Shown here: in pieces, positions 11,653 to 22,800 of the stretch
How positions within the stretch are numbered: the first letter of the stretch is position 1
Layout of the letters: each line of letters starts with the position of its first letter
Assembly: GCF_026210795.1 (NCBI RefSeq)
Contig: NC_089432.1
Coordinates: 4,340,001-4,404,000 of the forward strand
DNA from: Rhizophagus irregularis
Taxonomy: Eukaryota > Glomeromycota > Glomeromycetes > Glomerales > Glomeraceae
Direction of reading: 5' to 3'
Length of the DNA stretch: 64,000 bases
Translations under genes and position numbers: made by a program
Notes under the pieces: model-generated
What the model was told of the DNA's origin: nothing
The model's database searches: none
Seen by the model: the letters and a program-made list of their open reading frames with translations, nothing else

Positions 11653-11860
11653 TTTGATATTATCAAATGACATCGAACGTATTGAATAATAATAAGTTAA
11701 CAATAAAGTTGGAAAAAAATAAAAAGTAAAAATTATTGAGTATGCCTATTTTATGAATTTATTTAGTCGTACAAGTTGTACAGTGTTTCTGAATTACCTT
11801 TTACTAAACAAAGGTACAAAGGCGTCACCTGTTACTAAACAAAAGCGTCCAATCAATCAT

Positions 11861-11880
11861 GGTACCGCAGTACCGCAGTA
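11861..11880 (-). promoter_or_regulatory. Conserved upstream motif TACTGCGGTAC
   Basis: Reverse-complemented, the site reads TACTGCGGTACTGCGGTACC, about 210 bases upstream of the kinase-Sel1 start codon. The same motif lies at a similar distance upstream of both kinase-less Sel1 paralogues and, in part, upstream of the second fusion gene. Conservation could be simple common descent or a functional element. Confidence 0.45.
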
Positions 11881-11899
11881 TATAATGACATCATCATGA

Positions 11900-12555
11900 A
11901 ATTTTTAAATTTTTAAGAAATACTATTAGTAATATCAATGTCGTAGAATTTATTAAAAGTATTATTTCAAGCCACAATTATTTCTGGGTATTATTAAAAT
12001 ATATACAACTTCTTAGATAATCAGATTAAAGAAAATGAAAAAAAAAGCTTTAACTCCTACCGTAATCATTCTAAACAACGTATTGAAAATCAAGTTATCA
12101 AAAGTAATCATTATAAAGTTTACATTTATATTGTTTAGAAATTTTATCAAAAAAAAAAAATATCATGATTTTATTACATTTATATCAAAACAAATTATAT
12201 TTTTTAAATATTCTAAAGGTTTTTATCCAAAAATTAAAAAAAATATTTAGTTCTAAATTAGTAAATTTTATTACCATGTGGTAAATATTATTAATTACAA
12301 ATTTTTAAAATTTAACTTTATTTATAGTTAAAAGTCTAATATCTCGAATAAATTTAATAATTTATAATAAGATTAAAGAATCGTTCGATAATTTAAATTG
12401 TTTATTGATTTTTTATTTTTTTTTTGGAAAAAGAAAAAAAAATTTTATTGAATGTTCGAATCTAAACTTTATCTAATAAAGTGACTTTTAATTTATACTA
12501 TCGTAAAAATATTAATCTTTTTTCTTAATAATAATAAAAGAATCAAAATCAACAA
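11900..12555. other. Intergenic, AT-rich
   Basis: No supported gene. The 71-codon frame at 12035-12250 is K/I/F-rich and is rejected. Confidence 0.45.
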
Positions 12556-12558
12556 TTA

Positions 12559-12823
12559 CCCTGTAAAAAAAAAATGTCCGGAAATTGTAGCTAAAAACAT
12601 CCGGAAAATGTCCGTGTGTCCGGAAAACGTCCAGAAAATTGCAATATTCCGGACACTTTTCGGACGCCGGGTCTGAACCCTCCTAGACATTTTCTGGACA
12701 TTTTCCGGAAAATGGAAATTTTCCAACGTCCGGAATATTGCAATATTCCGGACATATTCCAGACAAATAAACATTTTCCGGACGTTTTCAGCTACAATTT
12801 CCGGACATTCTTTTTTTATAGGG
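12559..12823. mobile_element. PIF/Harbinger-like MITE, TSD TTA
   Basis: Begins CCCTGTAAAAAAAAAATGTC and ends, in reverse complement, CCCTATAAAAAAAGAATGTC; the arms continue through CGGAAATTGTAGCT for about 40 bp. TTA flanks both sides (12556-12558 and 12824-12826), fitting the 3-bp duplication of PIF/Harbinger elements. The interior is a nest of GTCCGGA/TCCGGAC words in both orientations, including ATATTGCAATAT-type palindromes, so the single strand can fold almost end to end. No transposase. Confidence 0.75.
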
Positions 12824-12826
12824 TTA

Positions 12827-13483
12827 AATAGTATACTAATTCATTAAGAAAAAGTTGGAAGCTATAATATATAATTACTAATATGATAACTTAAAATTTA
12901 TCAGATAACAAATAATAAGCTAAGAAATTTTATGCATGGAATCTTATTATTCTAATCTTAGTATCGAAAATATATCATTTATATCACCAAATATTAGGAT
13001 TATTGTAAAAAGAATGTTTCGTTACTTGTTATGTGAATTTTTCTGCATACCAAACTACTTTATAAGTTTCTTAATACTTTTAATGCAAAATCAATATTAG
13101 CAAGAGGTTATTGTAAACATAAACTATTTATTATAAAAAAAAATAAATTTGTTAATATAGAACGTGTGCACAATATCTTGTTATACTTTCATGAGGTTGA
13201 TAAGATTCTTACAACTTGTTTTAATAAATTCATATATAACGAATAGAATAATCTGTCATGATTCTATAATGACATAAATTTACGTTAAGATACTTAATTT
13301 TCGCCTAAATTAGTAAATACATTTAATAATTTGAATAAATTTATTAAAATTATTTAAATTACAAACTAAGAATTTTGTAAAACATTTACTACTCTAATCT
13401 TAGTGTTTAAATAATATAAGATAAATAAATAAATAAATAAATGATAATAATTTAAAATATAAAAAAAAAACATTGTTAAATGA
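12827..13483. other. Spacer with conserved 3' flank of type B kinases
   Basis: Around 13340-13410 the words AAATTACAAACTAAGAATT and CTTAGTGTTTAAAT recur downstream of the type B kinases at 46330-46400 and (on the other strand) at 53785-53860. The duplications therefore carried the 3' flank. A short TAAA run sits at 13424-13441. Nothing else seen. Confidence 0.5.
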
Positions 13484-15904
13484 TTATTCAAATCCATCTA
13501 AAGTTAAAAAAATAACAAATTATAAATTAATTATTTGCTTTAAAAAAAAAATCTTATTTAAGAACTTACCATCAGGAATTTCGAATTCATCTTGTTCTTT
13601 TGAATGAAGATTTGGATTATTATATACTTCGTCTTCATCTGTAAGAAATAAATAATTAAATTAAAAAATAACATAAAATTAAATTAAAAATTAGCATACC
13701 ATCAATATCATCAATATTTTGTCTTTTCATTTTTTGTTGAATTATTTCTTTTTCATCATCTAAATATTTAAATTAAAGCTAAATTAAATAAAAATATTAA
13801 CAAAATAATTTTTACTTTTTTTTGCTTACCATCAATATCAATTTCTTTCCTTTCCATTTGTTGTTGAATTATTTCTTTTTCGTCATATTATTTTTAAAAT
13901 AAAGTCACGTTATTTAATAAATGAAACTGATACAATGAATATTTTTTATTTTTACTTATTTACTCACCATTTGAATTTATTTGTAACTTTATAAATTCTT
14001 CAGGTAATTTTTCGCTATCACCTAAAATTAAGAATATAGAAATAGATTTTAATATTTTAATTTATTATTTCAAACAAATCACCTTTAAAATATTTATTAA
14101 TTATACTTGATAATTTCTTACTATTCTGTTTATTTGATTCATTAAAATCGTTAACTAAAATAAATATTAATTATTAAACATTATTATATAATATTTCAAC
14201 GCTATAACATTAATAAATACAGTACTTACTATTGTTAGGAATGTTAAAATCATATAATTTACTATGAAACACTATTAGTAGTAAAATAAAGTATTTTAAA
14301 AACTAAATTACTATAGTAACCAAAAAATGGTAGAAATTATTATTTATACGGTTAATACCTTCTTGTTCTTCTATTGCAATATAAATTCAGATAATATTAA
14401 TAATGTATTTTTAAAATAAATACATTCGTTAATAAAATATTATACAATTATACCTTCTGTTGCATTTTTTGGTTCAGGTAGATTTCCAAAGTTGTGAATT
14501 TTACTTGTAGATAATCTGCTGCTCGTATAATTTTCTTCTACTTTATTCATTTCTAAATTATTTATTTCTGATTTTAATAATTCATCTGACATATTTTGAT
14601 AATCTAAATTAATTCTTTCCATTCTTTCCCAGAGTGCATAAGCGACAGGTCTTTTTAATGGATCAGCATCCCAACATTCTTTCATTAAATTTTTATATTC
14701 TATTGGAGTTCCTGGCACAATTTTTGGTCTTATACCGTTAATAATATTCACTACAATATCATTTTCATGTTCATAATTTATAAATGGTGTTTGTCCAGAT
14801 GAAATTTCCCACATAAGAATTGCAATACTATAAATATCTGATGCAAAAGTATATTCTCTTCCAACAATAACTTCGGGTGCTATGTAAGGAAGATTTCCAT
14901 ATATACTTGTTGAAGATTTATCAGCAGGTCCACAAAATCCAAGATCACTAATATACCAACAATCATTAAATTGTGAATATAATATATTTCCAGAATGTAA
15001 ATCTCTATGAATTGCTTTCTCATCATGAATATAATAAAGTGCAAGAATTATTTCAAAAGTAATATTAATTCTCTTTTTCCATGTAAGTTGATTATGATTT
15101 TGTTGTAAATATTTTCTTAAATCTATATCCATTTTATGCATTACAAGCATATAATTTCCATTTGATGGATTTTGCGTTAAACCATAACATCGAATAACAT
15201 CCGCCCATTTATTACTTATAGTTAAATGTGATTTAGCCTAAATAACAACATGCTATTGTTAATATAAAACACTTAAATTTTACGAATAAATTTATAAATA
15301 CAATAATACAAACCTCTTCAAACCAACTTTTATTTGCACTTTCAACATTTTCTAATTTTTTTAATATTACTTCGAAATCTCCAATTCTTTTTAATTTTTT
15401 TTTTTCAGAATACCATTCATCATATCTTCCATTTATCCAATCTGCTGTATAAATTTCTGAGAATCCACCTTTTGTTAAATATTTAATATTTTCTAAATTA
15501 CTATATGGGATCCATTCAACTACCATATCTGGCGCCAATGTTTCCATTTGACATTCCTGTATTAAATTATCAATTTCATCATTCCCGGATGTCCAATTTG
15601 GAAAATTTTCTTGTAAATAATTTCGGACACAATATTCACAATATAATGTAGCTAAGCATTCTTGGTTACAATTTTCACAAATTCTTCTTGTACCATCATC
15701 TTCCATAACTTTATCTCGATCATAATTGTCAGTTAAAACTCTTATCGCTTCAGTTTTTTCATCATTTGTAAGAATTTTATCAGCAAGGATTGTTTGTTTA
15801 TGAAATTCAAATTGTTTGTGTATATCATTGTAAATATTAGTATCTGTTAATGTTGTTACTCTACTAATTGTTGCAGCAATTAACCCATTTCGAAGAGTGG
15901 ACAT
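13484..15904 (-). CDS. Type B protein kinase with CxxC N-terminus and multi-exon tail
   Basis: Nine exons, minus strand: 15314-15904, 14454-15237, 14359-14370, 14230-14271, 14083-14154, 13968-14021, 13700-13759, 13570-13638, 13484-13497; 1698 bases in frame, 565 residues. ATG 15904 is chosen because it aligns with paralogues, which have the same 591-base first exon. Residues ~75-100 hold paired cysteines (RRICENCNQECLATLYCEYC), zinc-finger-like. The kinase has glycine loop LTKGGFSEIYTADW, VILKK, HRDLHSGNIL, ISDLGFCGPAD (DLG for DFG), YGNLPYIAPEV and LMKECWDADPLKRP. After LPEPKNATEG the tail is spread over tiny exons, including a 12-base microexon, ending EFEIPDGFE. The first donor is GTTTGT in all paralogues. 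Catalytic residues look complete; likely a cytosolic TKL-like signalling kinase. Confidence 0.85.
13830..13886 (-). other. Duplicated, probably skipped exon
   Basis: This 57-base block reads DDEKEIIQQQMERKEIDID-like sequence and is homologous to the neighbouring exon at 13700-13759. It keeps a good donor (GTAAGC) but the base pair before it is AT where an AG acceptor is needed. At 57 bases it is frame-neutral. Probably an exon duplicate that has lost its acceptor and is skipped. Confidence 0.5.
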
Positions 15905-17590
15905 AATGCAATCAATAAGAAAAAAAGAAATAATTATTTTAAGTTCGTTACTCCGAGATAAATTAGTAAAATGCAAATTGTTGATCAAAACTTCATGTTG
16001 TGCACACATAAATTTTGTGATCTTGAGGGCGTAGTATTTTACGCCTTATAACCAAAAAAAGAAAAGTATTACTACCATTTATTATTGTACTTTCTATACT
16101 TAGTATAAAATTAAAAATTCTTTTTTTTATTTTTTTTTTCAACGAATACAATTTGTGCTTAACAAATTTGATTGTCATACTTAATGAATAGATATTTAGT
16201 ATCCCTGATTATTGATTAATATTCAAATAATTTGATAAACAATACTTATTAATTTATTATTATTTTTCAATCTTATTTAAAAAATCAATATAAACATGAT
16301 TGATGAAAAGTCAATTTAGTTATTTTCAATTGAATTTATTTGAAAATAAACAACATGGCGAATAATGAACATGAAAGATTATAAGAAACTATTCAATTTA
16401 TTATTTCTACTAAGAAAGTCAAATCTAAGAGAAGAATTCCTGTAAAATTATATTTATTATTTTTTTTTTTAGGATGTAGTGATGGATCGCAAATATAGGC
16501 TTAAATAAAAATATATGGTTTAATAAAAAAAACAAGTTTTAAAGAGAATTATTACGTAACGATTTAGTGTAATAATAAATAAGGAATAGATCAGGCGCAA
16601 ATATGTCACAGGGTTTTCATATTATGGCACGGGTTTTCATGTTACACAATTCAAATTATTTATATGGAGACTATTCTAAATGGCAGAAAAAATTTCTTTT
16701 AGTTTATATATAAATTAGAAAAATTTTCATTCGCCAATTAAATGAATATTAATTAAAAGGGATTACTGATTTTATGGCCAATAAATGTATATTAAATGAT
16801 TTATGGCATGAATAATAATTTTTTTAATTTTTGAATAAGAATTTCATTAAAATACAAAGAATTGGTCATAATTCTGGCCAAAAAATTGCACAGTAAAAAT
16901 TAAGGAATTATGAAAGAAATGGATTTTTAACCAATTTTCTGATTCTACCCTGAAAATGAAATTTTGATTAGGTATAGACCATTTTACATTCGAATATATA
17001 ATTATTTTTTGCAAATTTGGCATTTTAAAAAATCTCAAAAAGTACCTGATTACTATCTTAATACTTTCTATTTAAATTAAAATCAATTTTTTAGGCATTT
17101 TCTCATTAATTAACTTCCATTTAAAATTGAAATTTTATTAAGCAAATTAATTTTTGTGCACTTTATAATGGTAAAAAAGTCAGTAATTTTTTCATTGGAT
17201 TTTTCAGAATTAACCATCAAAATTTTTTTTAAATAGACGACCTTTATTTAAATTATCTAACCTCAATTTCAGTCAGGATTTTGGCTGTCAAGATTTTAGA
17301 TTATCGGGATCTGTTACTACCAGGTTTTTGATTCAATCGGGATTTGGGTTTGTCAGAATTTTGGTAAACTGTCGATATTATGGTTGTCAAGATTTTTTGG
17401 GGATCCACACACTCAAGGTAAAAAGTAATCCGAGAAATGGATTTTCGAAATAAAAAATGGGAAACCACATTATTTCTCTTTATCCATAGATATTAAAATG
17501 TGAAATCACATTATTTCTCTTTCTCTGTACTGCGTAGATCTCAGAAAGACCAATTATTAATAATTTTTTTCTTGGCAATCTGGTGAACTT
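15905..17590. other. Intergenic; degenerate short repeats
   Basis: 15905-16200 should contain the kinase promoter. At 17270-17400 a loose repeat (GTCAGGATTTTGGCTGTCAAGATTTT and variants, split words GTCAGGATT / GTCAAGATT / GTCAGAATT) recurs four or five times. At 17460-17520 two copies of ACATTATTTCTCTTT lie about 47 bases apart. No gene is supported; the 61- and 63-codon minus frames here are rejected. Confidence 0.4.
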
Positions 17591-17594
17591 TGAT

Positions 17595-17603
17595 TATATA
17601 AAG
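17595..17603 (+). promoter_or_regulatory. TATA box
   Basis: TATATAAAG about 170 bases upstream of the secreted-protein ATG, followed by a probable 5'-UTR intron (17665-17748, GTGAGT...AATATAG) with the ATG 18 bases after the acceptor. Confidence 0.45.
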
Positions 17604-17766
17604 AAGTCTCTAGGTCCCAATTTCAAGAGCAAGTAAACTGCTACAAAGTGAAAAAAAAACGAAAGTGAGTTATATGAGTGCATTTTAAATATTTTTTTCT
17701 GCTACTTTATACCGAAAACATAATAAATTTTTATTCTTGTTAATATAGCACTTTTTCGCGATTACA

Positions 17767-18076
17767 ATGCAATATTCTACTCTCACTCGTATTATTATCA
17801 TCTATCTCATGATTGTTCACATGTCTCAAGGTAAAAAGCCTAAATATGCATAGCAAATATAATAATGATGCTAATTTTTTGTTTATTTAATAACACATAG
17901 CGTACACACTTTCGGTTTGCCTTGATTTTTTCGCGGTCTGTCATGTATACATAACAGATTGTCATGGAACAATTTTAAGAGATGCTGGAAGGAAAAGTTG
18001 TAGTCAAAATAAATTTCACTGGCCTGATGCTCCCGACACATATTGCTTACATATATATCCTGTAACAGAAAGATAA
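17767..18076 (+). CDS. Small cysteine-rich secreted protein
   Basis: Exon 1 17767-17830, exon 2 17901-18076 (GTAAAA...CATAG intron), 79 residues. The N-terminus MQYSTLTRIIIIYLMIVHMS is a typical signal peptide with cleavage likely near SQA-YT. The mature part carries cysteines in VCLDFFAVCHVYITDC, KSCSQN and YCLHIY. Directly after the last codons the other frame stays open to 18266 and adds more cysteines (RWCQGWKDDCFE, YRCPCDN, FCGRRW), so either a one-base frameshift has shortened an older ~140-residue protein, or this is a shorter active form. Small secreted cysteine-rich proteins of mycorrhizal fungi include effectors; that role here is only inference. It stands alone, without family members in the window. 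Confidence 0.6.
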
Positions 18077-18323
18077 TAGATGGTGTCAAGGATGGAAAGA
18101 TGATTGCTTTGAAGTAACTGGTAACCTTGGCGAGTGGAACATATATAGATGTCCTTGCGATAATACTGAATTTTGTGGAAGAAGATGGATCCCCTTTATC
18201 TGGTCATATATGCACATAAATTTTAATATCTTGTCCCTGATTTATTATTCCTATGATTATATGTAATGTACATTACAAAAATTTATAGCTTTTCTTGAGA
18301 AAAGTAAGACAGTTAATACAATC

Positions 18324-18380
18324 ATGCCTCCAAAAAGACGTAAATCGAACATTAATTTAAAGCAGCTAATTTCAAAAAAA
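18324..18380 (+). pseudogene. Short ORF start, transposon-like
   Basis: ATG-initiated MPPKRRKSNINLKQLISKK then stop. Basic starts of this kind are common at the beginning of transposon-encoded proteins in this genus. Nothing follows in frame. Low certainty. Confidence 0.2.
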
Positions 18381-19055
18381 TAATTTGCATTTCTAGTGTA
18401 AAACAAAGATAGATCGTTTACTACGCCACATTACTGCGCAATTTTAATTTTGTGAAGATATAATTTGATTGACGAATGACGACAGTAATAAAGACTAACT
18501 TTAAATATTTCGTAATAACAATGTTGTACCAAATTATCATCATCATTAATGCCATCTTTATTATAGTATGAAAACATATTTTTAAATTTGAGGATGTTTG
18601 ATAATTTTCTTTTTGAAAAGATTCACCATCTGTCTGACACATGATTACAAGAGAATTTTTTATTTCTTGTCAAATCATTTAATTATCGTTCTTCCAGCAG
18701 TAATTGCAGTATAATACAACAAATCGTCATAACAATTTATTAACAGTTAATTAATATGTAAATATGAAAGTAATGATTCTTACTGAAAAATACTCAAAAG
18801 ATTTCGAATTTAAAATGGGAAAAAGTGAACAATTATTTATTTATACTATTTACTTTTTTATATTATTATTTTGTATTTTATAACAAGCCTAGTTGATAAG
18901 AGTCTATTTTATTATTAGTTGCCTTCAAAAAACTCTAAAAACTCTTTTAAACTTCTTTTTAATTTACTTCTTTCTTTAAATAAACCGTACTTCACATAAA
19001 TTCTAATAGTTGAAGTTCTAAAATGAAAAATCAATAAAATTAATTAATAAATAAC
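18381..19055. other. Spacer with F-box fragment on minus strand
   Basis: Around 18600-18645 the minus strand reads CAGACAGATGGTGAATCTTT, the same words as in the F-box relics at 54745 and 58585. A small piece of that gene is present in unrelated surroundings. The rest is AT-rich with nothing recognisable. Confidence 0.4.
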
Positions 19056-19095
19056 TACTAGCAGTAGCCCGTTGCTTCGCACCGGGTCCAATGAA
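19056..19095 (+). mobile_element. Possible Helentron/Helitron-type end
   Basis: ACTAGCAGTAGCCCGTTGCT followed by TCGCACCGGGT has the CTAGC...CCCG-TGCTTCGCAC-CGGG form of terminal hairpins described for some Helitron-like elements. No partner end or replicase is seen nearby, so this is only a hint. Confidence 0.25.
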
Positions 19096-19099
19096 TTTG

Positions 19100-19676
19100 T
19101 TTAAATAGAACAATTTAGTATTATAATGTAAATTAAAGATGGACTTTATTCATTGTCTTATGTTTTTCGTATTTGTCGGCACCTTCTGTCCTTCTTGCAT
19201 CATTCAATATCATCGGCTATTGTAGCCGTTATTTCTTCCTCTAAAACTGGCTTCTTCTATATCCATTGTAGTGCCATAAACCCAGAATTAACTTTAGTTT
19301 AAATAATAGAGTATTTCGGAATTATAAGGATTATCTATATTTTGTGTAACATTGATAGTCCGAAGTAATTTGGATCAGAAATGAAGATCATCCTATTAGT
19401 AATAATGATGTAATAAGTTACAATTAATTTACGTTGATCAAAGGATTAACATGTAAATTATTATAACTTTTTGACTTAGTATTAGTAGTTCCTTTTTCTT
19501 AGAAGTTTTTATTAGTTCCTTTTAACTCCTTTTATTAAAAACAAGTCTTTTTAATTATCATAATTATTCTATAATGTCCTGACGAAATTTTATGATTATA
19601 TTATTTTACATTTATAAATAACTGTGTTATGATGACATATATAATAAAGAATAAACCTTTTATTAAATTATAAATT
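19100..19676. other. AT-rich spacer
   Basis: No ORF or repeat I can support. Confidence 0.45.
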
Positions 19677-20123
19677 TTATGACTTTCATCAGCAAGTTTG
19701 AAAAGTGTTGATTCACACCAGTATACGCGTTGATCAACACCAGCTAGTTGTTCAACGCGTTTTACAATATTAATCAACACCCGTATACTAGAGTATATTA
19801 ACGCATAATGCTAATATACGCGTTGTTCAACTCTAATGTGTAGTTCAACACATTATGCATTGTTGTTCAACGCGCTGTATATTAACACTTAATTAAATTA
19901 AATTATATTTATTTTTACTCACCTTAGGAATTGAACCAACACCTCAACTTATACTATTAATTATCTCACGATCTAACCACTGTACTATTTAATTTAAGTA
20001 TATATTATATATATTAAAATTAATATTTAAAAAAAATTATTTCGGCATTGCGTAATGTACTCTATATCATGTGTATCACGTGATAATGGATTATTAATAA
20101 TTACCGCTGCGGACTGCGGTATG

Positions 20124-20170
20124 GCGAAAAAAAATTAAGCTTTTTTTAGCAAAGCTTAATTTTTTTTCGC
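20124..20170. repeat. Perfect 20-bp stem hairpin
   Basis: GCGAAAAAAAATTAAGCTTT, a 7-base loop (TTTTAGC), then the exact complement AAAGCTTAATTTTTTTTCGC. It sits directly before the C/T-rich tract, inside the 3.8-kb unit. Confidence 0.8.
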
Positions 20171-20450
20171 TTCTCTTTCACTTTCGTTCTATTTCTCCTT
20201 TCACTTTCGTCCCATTTTCCCCCTTTCACTTTCACTTTCACTTTCTTCCCATTTTCCCCTTTTACTTTCCCCTTTCACTTTCGTCCTGTTTCTCCTTCCA
20301 CTTCGTCCCATTTTCCCTTCATTTTCTTCCCGTTTTCTCCTTTCTCTCTCATTTCATTTAGTTCCCTTCACTTTTCTTTCCATTCTTCCTTCGTTTTCCC
20401 CTTTCCCTTTTCGTTCCTCCTTTTCTCTTTCGTTCTGCCCTTCCAACTCC
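20171..20450. repeat. Irregular pyrimidine tract
   Basis: Variants of CTTTCACTTTCGTCCCATTT and TTTCCCCTTTCACTTTCG, nearly pure C/T on the plus strand. It resembles the 7-kb minisatellite in composition but has no strict period. Confidence 0.8.
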
Positions 20451-20552
20451 CGTAAAATGAGCTCCATTCAACGGAAATGTAGATAATTTGATAAATTCCG
20501 TAATATAAGGTTATTAATTCCAGAGATATAAGCCTTTTACGGAAAAACTTTT

Positions 20553-21640
20553 GGTAAGTTTCGCAACGAAACGTTGCGAAACTATTTTTCATTTTCTAAC
20601 GAAACGTTGTTTAACGTTTTGAAATAATTTTTTTTAAATTTATTTAATCGGAACGTTATCTAACGTTCTGATTATTTATTTTCTTTTATTTTTTTAATCG
20701 GAACGTTGAAAAACGTTCCGAAATATAATTTTTTTTAATTTCTTTAATCGGAACGTTGGCTAACGTTCCGATTATTTTTTTATTTTATTTTTTTAACGAA
20801 ACGTTGAAAAACGTTTCATTTATTCTTTTTTTTTAACTTCTTTAATCAGAACATTGGTTAACGTTCCGATTTACATTTTTTTCTTGTTTTAATGAAACGT
20901 TTTTAACATTTCGTTATTAACTTTTTTTTCATTCCTTTTAATCGGAACATTGAAAAATGTTCCGATTTACATTTTTTTTCTTTTTTTAACGAAACGTTTT
21001 TAACGTTTCGTTAATAACTTTTTTTTCTTTTTTTTAATCGGAACGTTGGCTAACATTCCAATTTTTTTATTTTTTATTCTTTTTTTAACGAAACGTTTTT
21101 AACGCTTCGTTAATAACTTTTTTTTCATTTTTCTTTAATCGGAACATTGGCTAACGTTCCGATTATTTTTTTTTATTCATTTTTTTAATCAGAACATTGA
21201 AAAATGTTCCAAATTATTATTTTTTTTATTTTTTCTTTAATCGGAATGTTGGCTAACGTTCTGATTCTAGTTATTTTCTTTTATTTCATTTTTTTAATCG
21301 GAACGTTGAAAAATGTTCTGAAATATTAATTTTTTTTTCATTCTTTAATCGGAACGTTGGCTAACGTTCCGATTAATTTTTTTATTTCATTTTTTTAACG
21401 AAACGTTGAAAAACGTTTCAAATATTCTTTTTTTTAAATTTTTTTAATCGGAACGTTGGCTAACGTTCCAATTTTTTTTATTTCATTTTTTAACAAAACG
21501 TTTATTAACATTTCGTAATATAATTTTTTTTTTAATTTTTTTCAATCGGAACGTTGGCTAACGTTCCGATTTTTTTTTATTACATTTTTTAACGAAACGC
21601 TTATTAACGTTTTGTAATTTTTTTTTTCATTTTTTTTTCC
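20553..21640 (+). repeat. Array of about 21 hairpins in T-rich spacers
   Basis: Two palindrome types alternate about every 50 bases: type 1, AATCGGAACGTT-GGCTAACGTTCCGATT (short variable centre, e.g. at 20746, 21138, 21347, 21544), and type 2, AACGAAACGTT-(T)n-AACGTTTCGTT (e.g. 20597, 20988, 21086, 21397). Copies differ by point changes that are often compensated on the opposite arm (GGAACATT with AATGTTCC at 20939), so the stem is kept. The array starts at GTAAGTTTCGC (20553), itself within a perfect-stem palindrome, which looks like an intron donor. The type 1 centre GGCTAAC resembles a branch-point sequence. Spacers are almost pure T. Confidence 0.85.
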
Positions 21641-21651
21641 TTTCTTCTTTT

Positions 21652-22800
21652 AGGTCAGCGGGTGGGCTTTCAAGTTCTGAAGAACGGAAAACCAAGATTC
21701 GTAAGATAAGTACGAATCTTGGTTTAATTTTTTTTTCTTTTTTTTTTTAATATTATTAATGAACGGTTACTAATAACCGTTTTTTTCTTTTTTTAGGTTT
21801 CGGGTGGGCTTCCAAAGATCGGAAAACCCCAAAGATTCATAAGTAAGAATCTTCATATATATATTTTTTTTGTTTTTTTTATTAATGAACGGTTACTAAT
21901 AACCGATCTTCTTTTTATTTTTTTAGGTTCGGTGGGCTTTCAAAGAACGAAAACCCAAAGATTCGTAAGTACGAATCTATATTTTTTTTTGTTTTTTTAA
22001 TTTTATTAATGAACGGTTACTAATAACTATTCTTTTCATTTTTTTAGGTTCGGGTAGCTTATGGTCTTTGGAAAAAGTGGAACCAAGTTTCGTATTACGA
22101 ATCTTGGTTTTATTTATTTTTTTTTTAATATTATTATAAATGGTTACTAATAACCGTTCTTTTTTTTTGTTTAGGTTCGGGTAGTTTTCCAAAAATCAGA
22201 GGAACCAAGATTCGTAAGTATTCCGAATCTTGGTTTTAATCTTTTTCTTTTTTTAAAAAAAATACTATGGACGGTTACTAATAACCGTTTTTTTCTTTGA
22301 TTTTTATAGGTTCGGGTGATTTCCGACGAATGGATGAACCAAGATTCGTAAGGTATGAATACGAATCTTGGTTTTATTATTTATTTTTTATTATTATTTT
22401 GGAACGGTTTACTAACCGTTCTTGTATTTTTTTTTATAGGTTCGGGTGGGCTTCCGAAGAACGGAAAACCTAAAGATTTGTAAGAAATCTTTACTTTTTT
22501 TTTATTTTTTTAATTTTTTTATTATTACAAACGGTTTACTAACCGTTCTTGTATTTTTTTTTTAGAAGTTCAGGTGGGTTTCGGACAAACGAAGGAACCA
22601 AGATTCGTAAGTACGAGTACGAATCTTGGTTTTTGTTTTTTTATTATTATTTTGGAATGGTTTACTAACCGTTCTTTCTTTTTTTATAGGTTCGGGTGGG
22701 CTTCCGAGTTCCGAATAATGGAAAAAAAAACCAAAGATTCGTATTATGATACGAATCTTGGGTTTTTTTAATTTGTTTTTTTTATCTATTTTTTATAGGT
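21652..22800 (+). repeat. Tandem exon-like units (~9), each with two palindromes
   Basis: Nine units of about 110-135 bases. Each has TTTTTTAG or TTTATAG, then a ~38-48-base exon-like block starting GGTTCGGGTGGGCTTC and ending AACCAAGATTC, then GTAAGTACGAATCTTGGTTT. The donor GTAAG lies in the loop of the palindrome CCAAGATTC-GTAAGTAC-GAATCTTGG. A T-rich run leads to a second palindrome, GAACGGTTACTAATAACCGT or AACGGTTTACTAACCGTT, whose loop holds TACTAA(C), the branch-point consensus. Then poly-T and the next AG. Block lengths vary and are not multiples of three, and no long frame crosses the units, so a protein is unlikely. Palindromes are kept although arms vary. Confidence 0.8.

Noticed and set aside
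12556-12831. Open frames on both strands (72 and 71 codons)
   Set aside because: They lie entirely within the palindromic MITE and mirror each other.
22574-22771. 65-codon frame starting MGFGQTKEPR
   Set aside because: It runs across exon-like block, donor palindrome and poly-T of the array; no conservation between units in this frame.
20553-22800. CRISPR-like look of regularly spaced palindromes
   Set aside because: The spacers are T-rich low complexity rather than unique, the repeats drift, and the sequence is eukaryotic.
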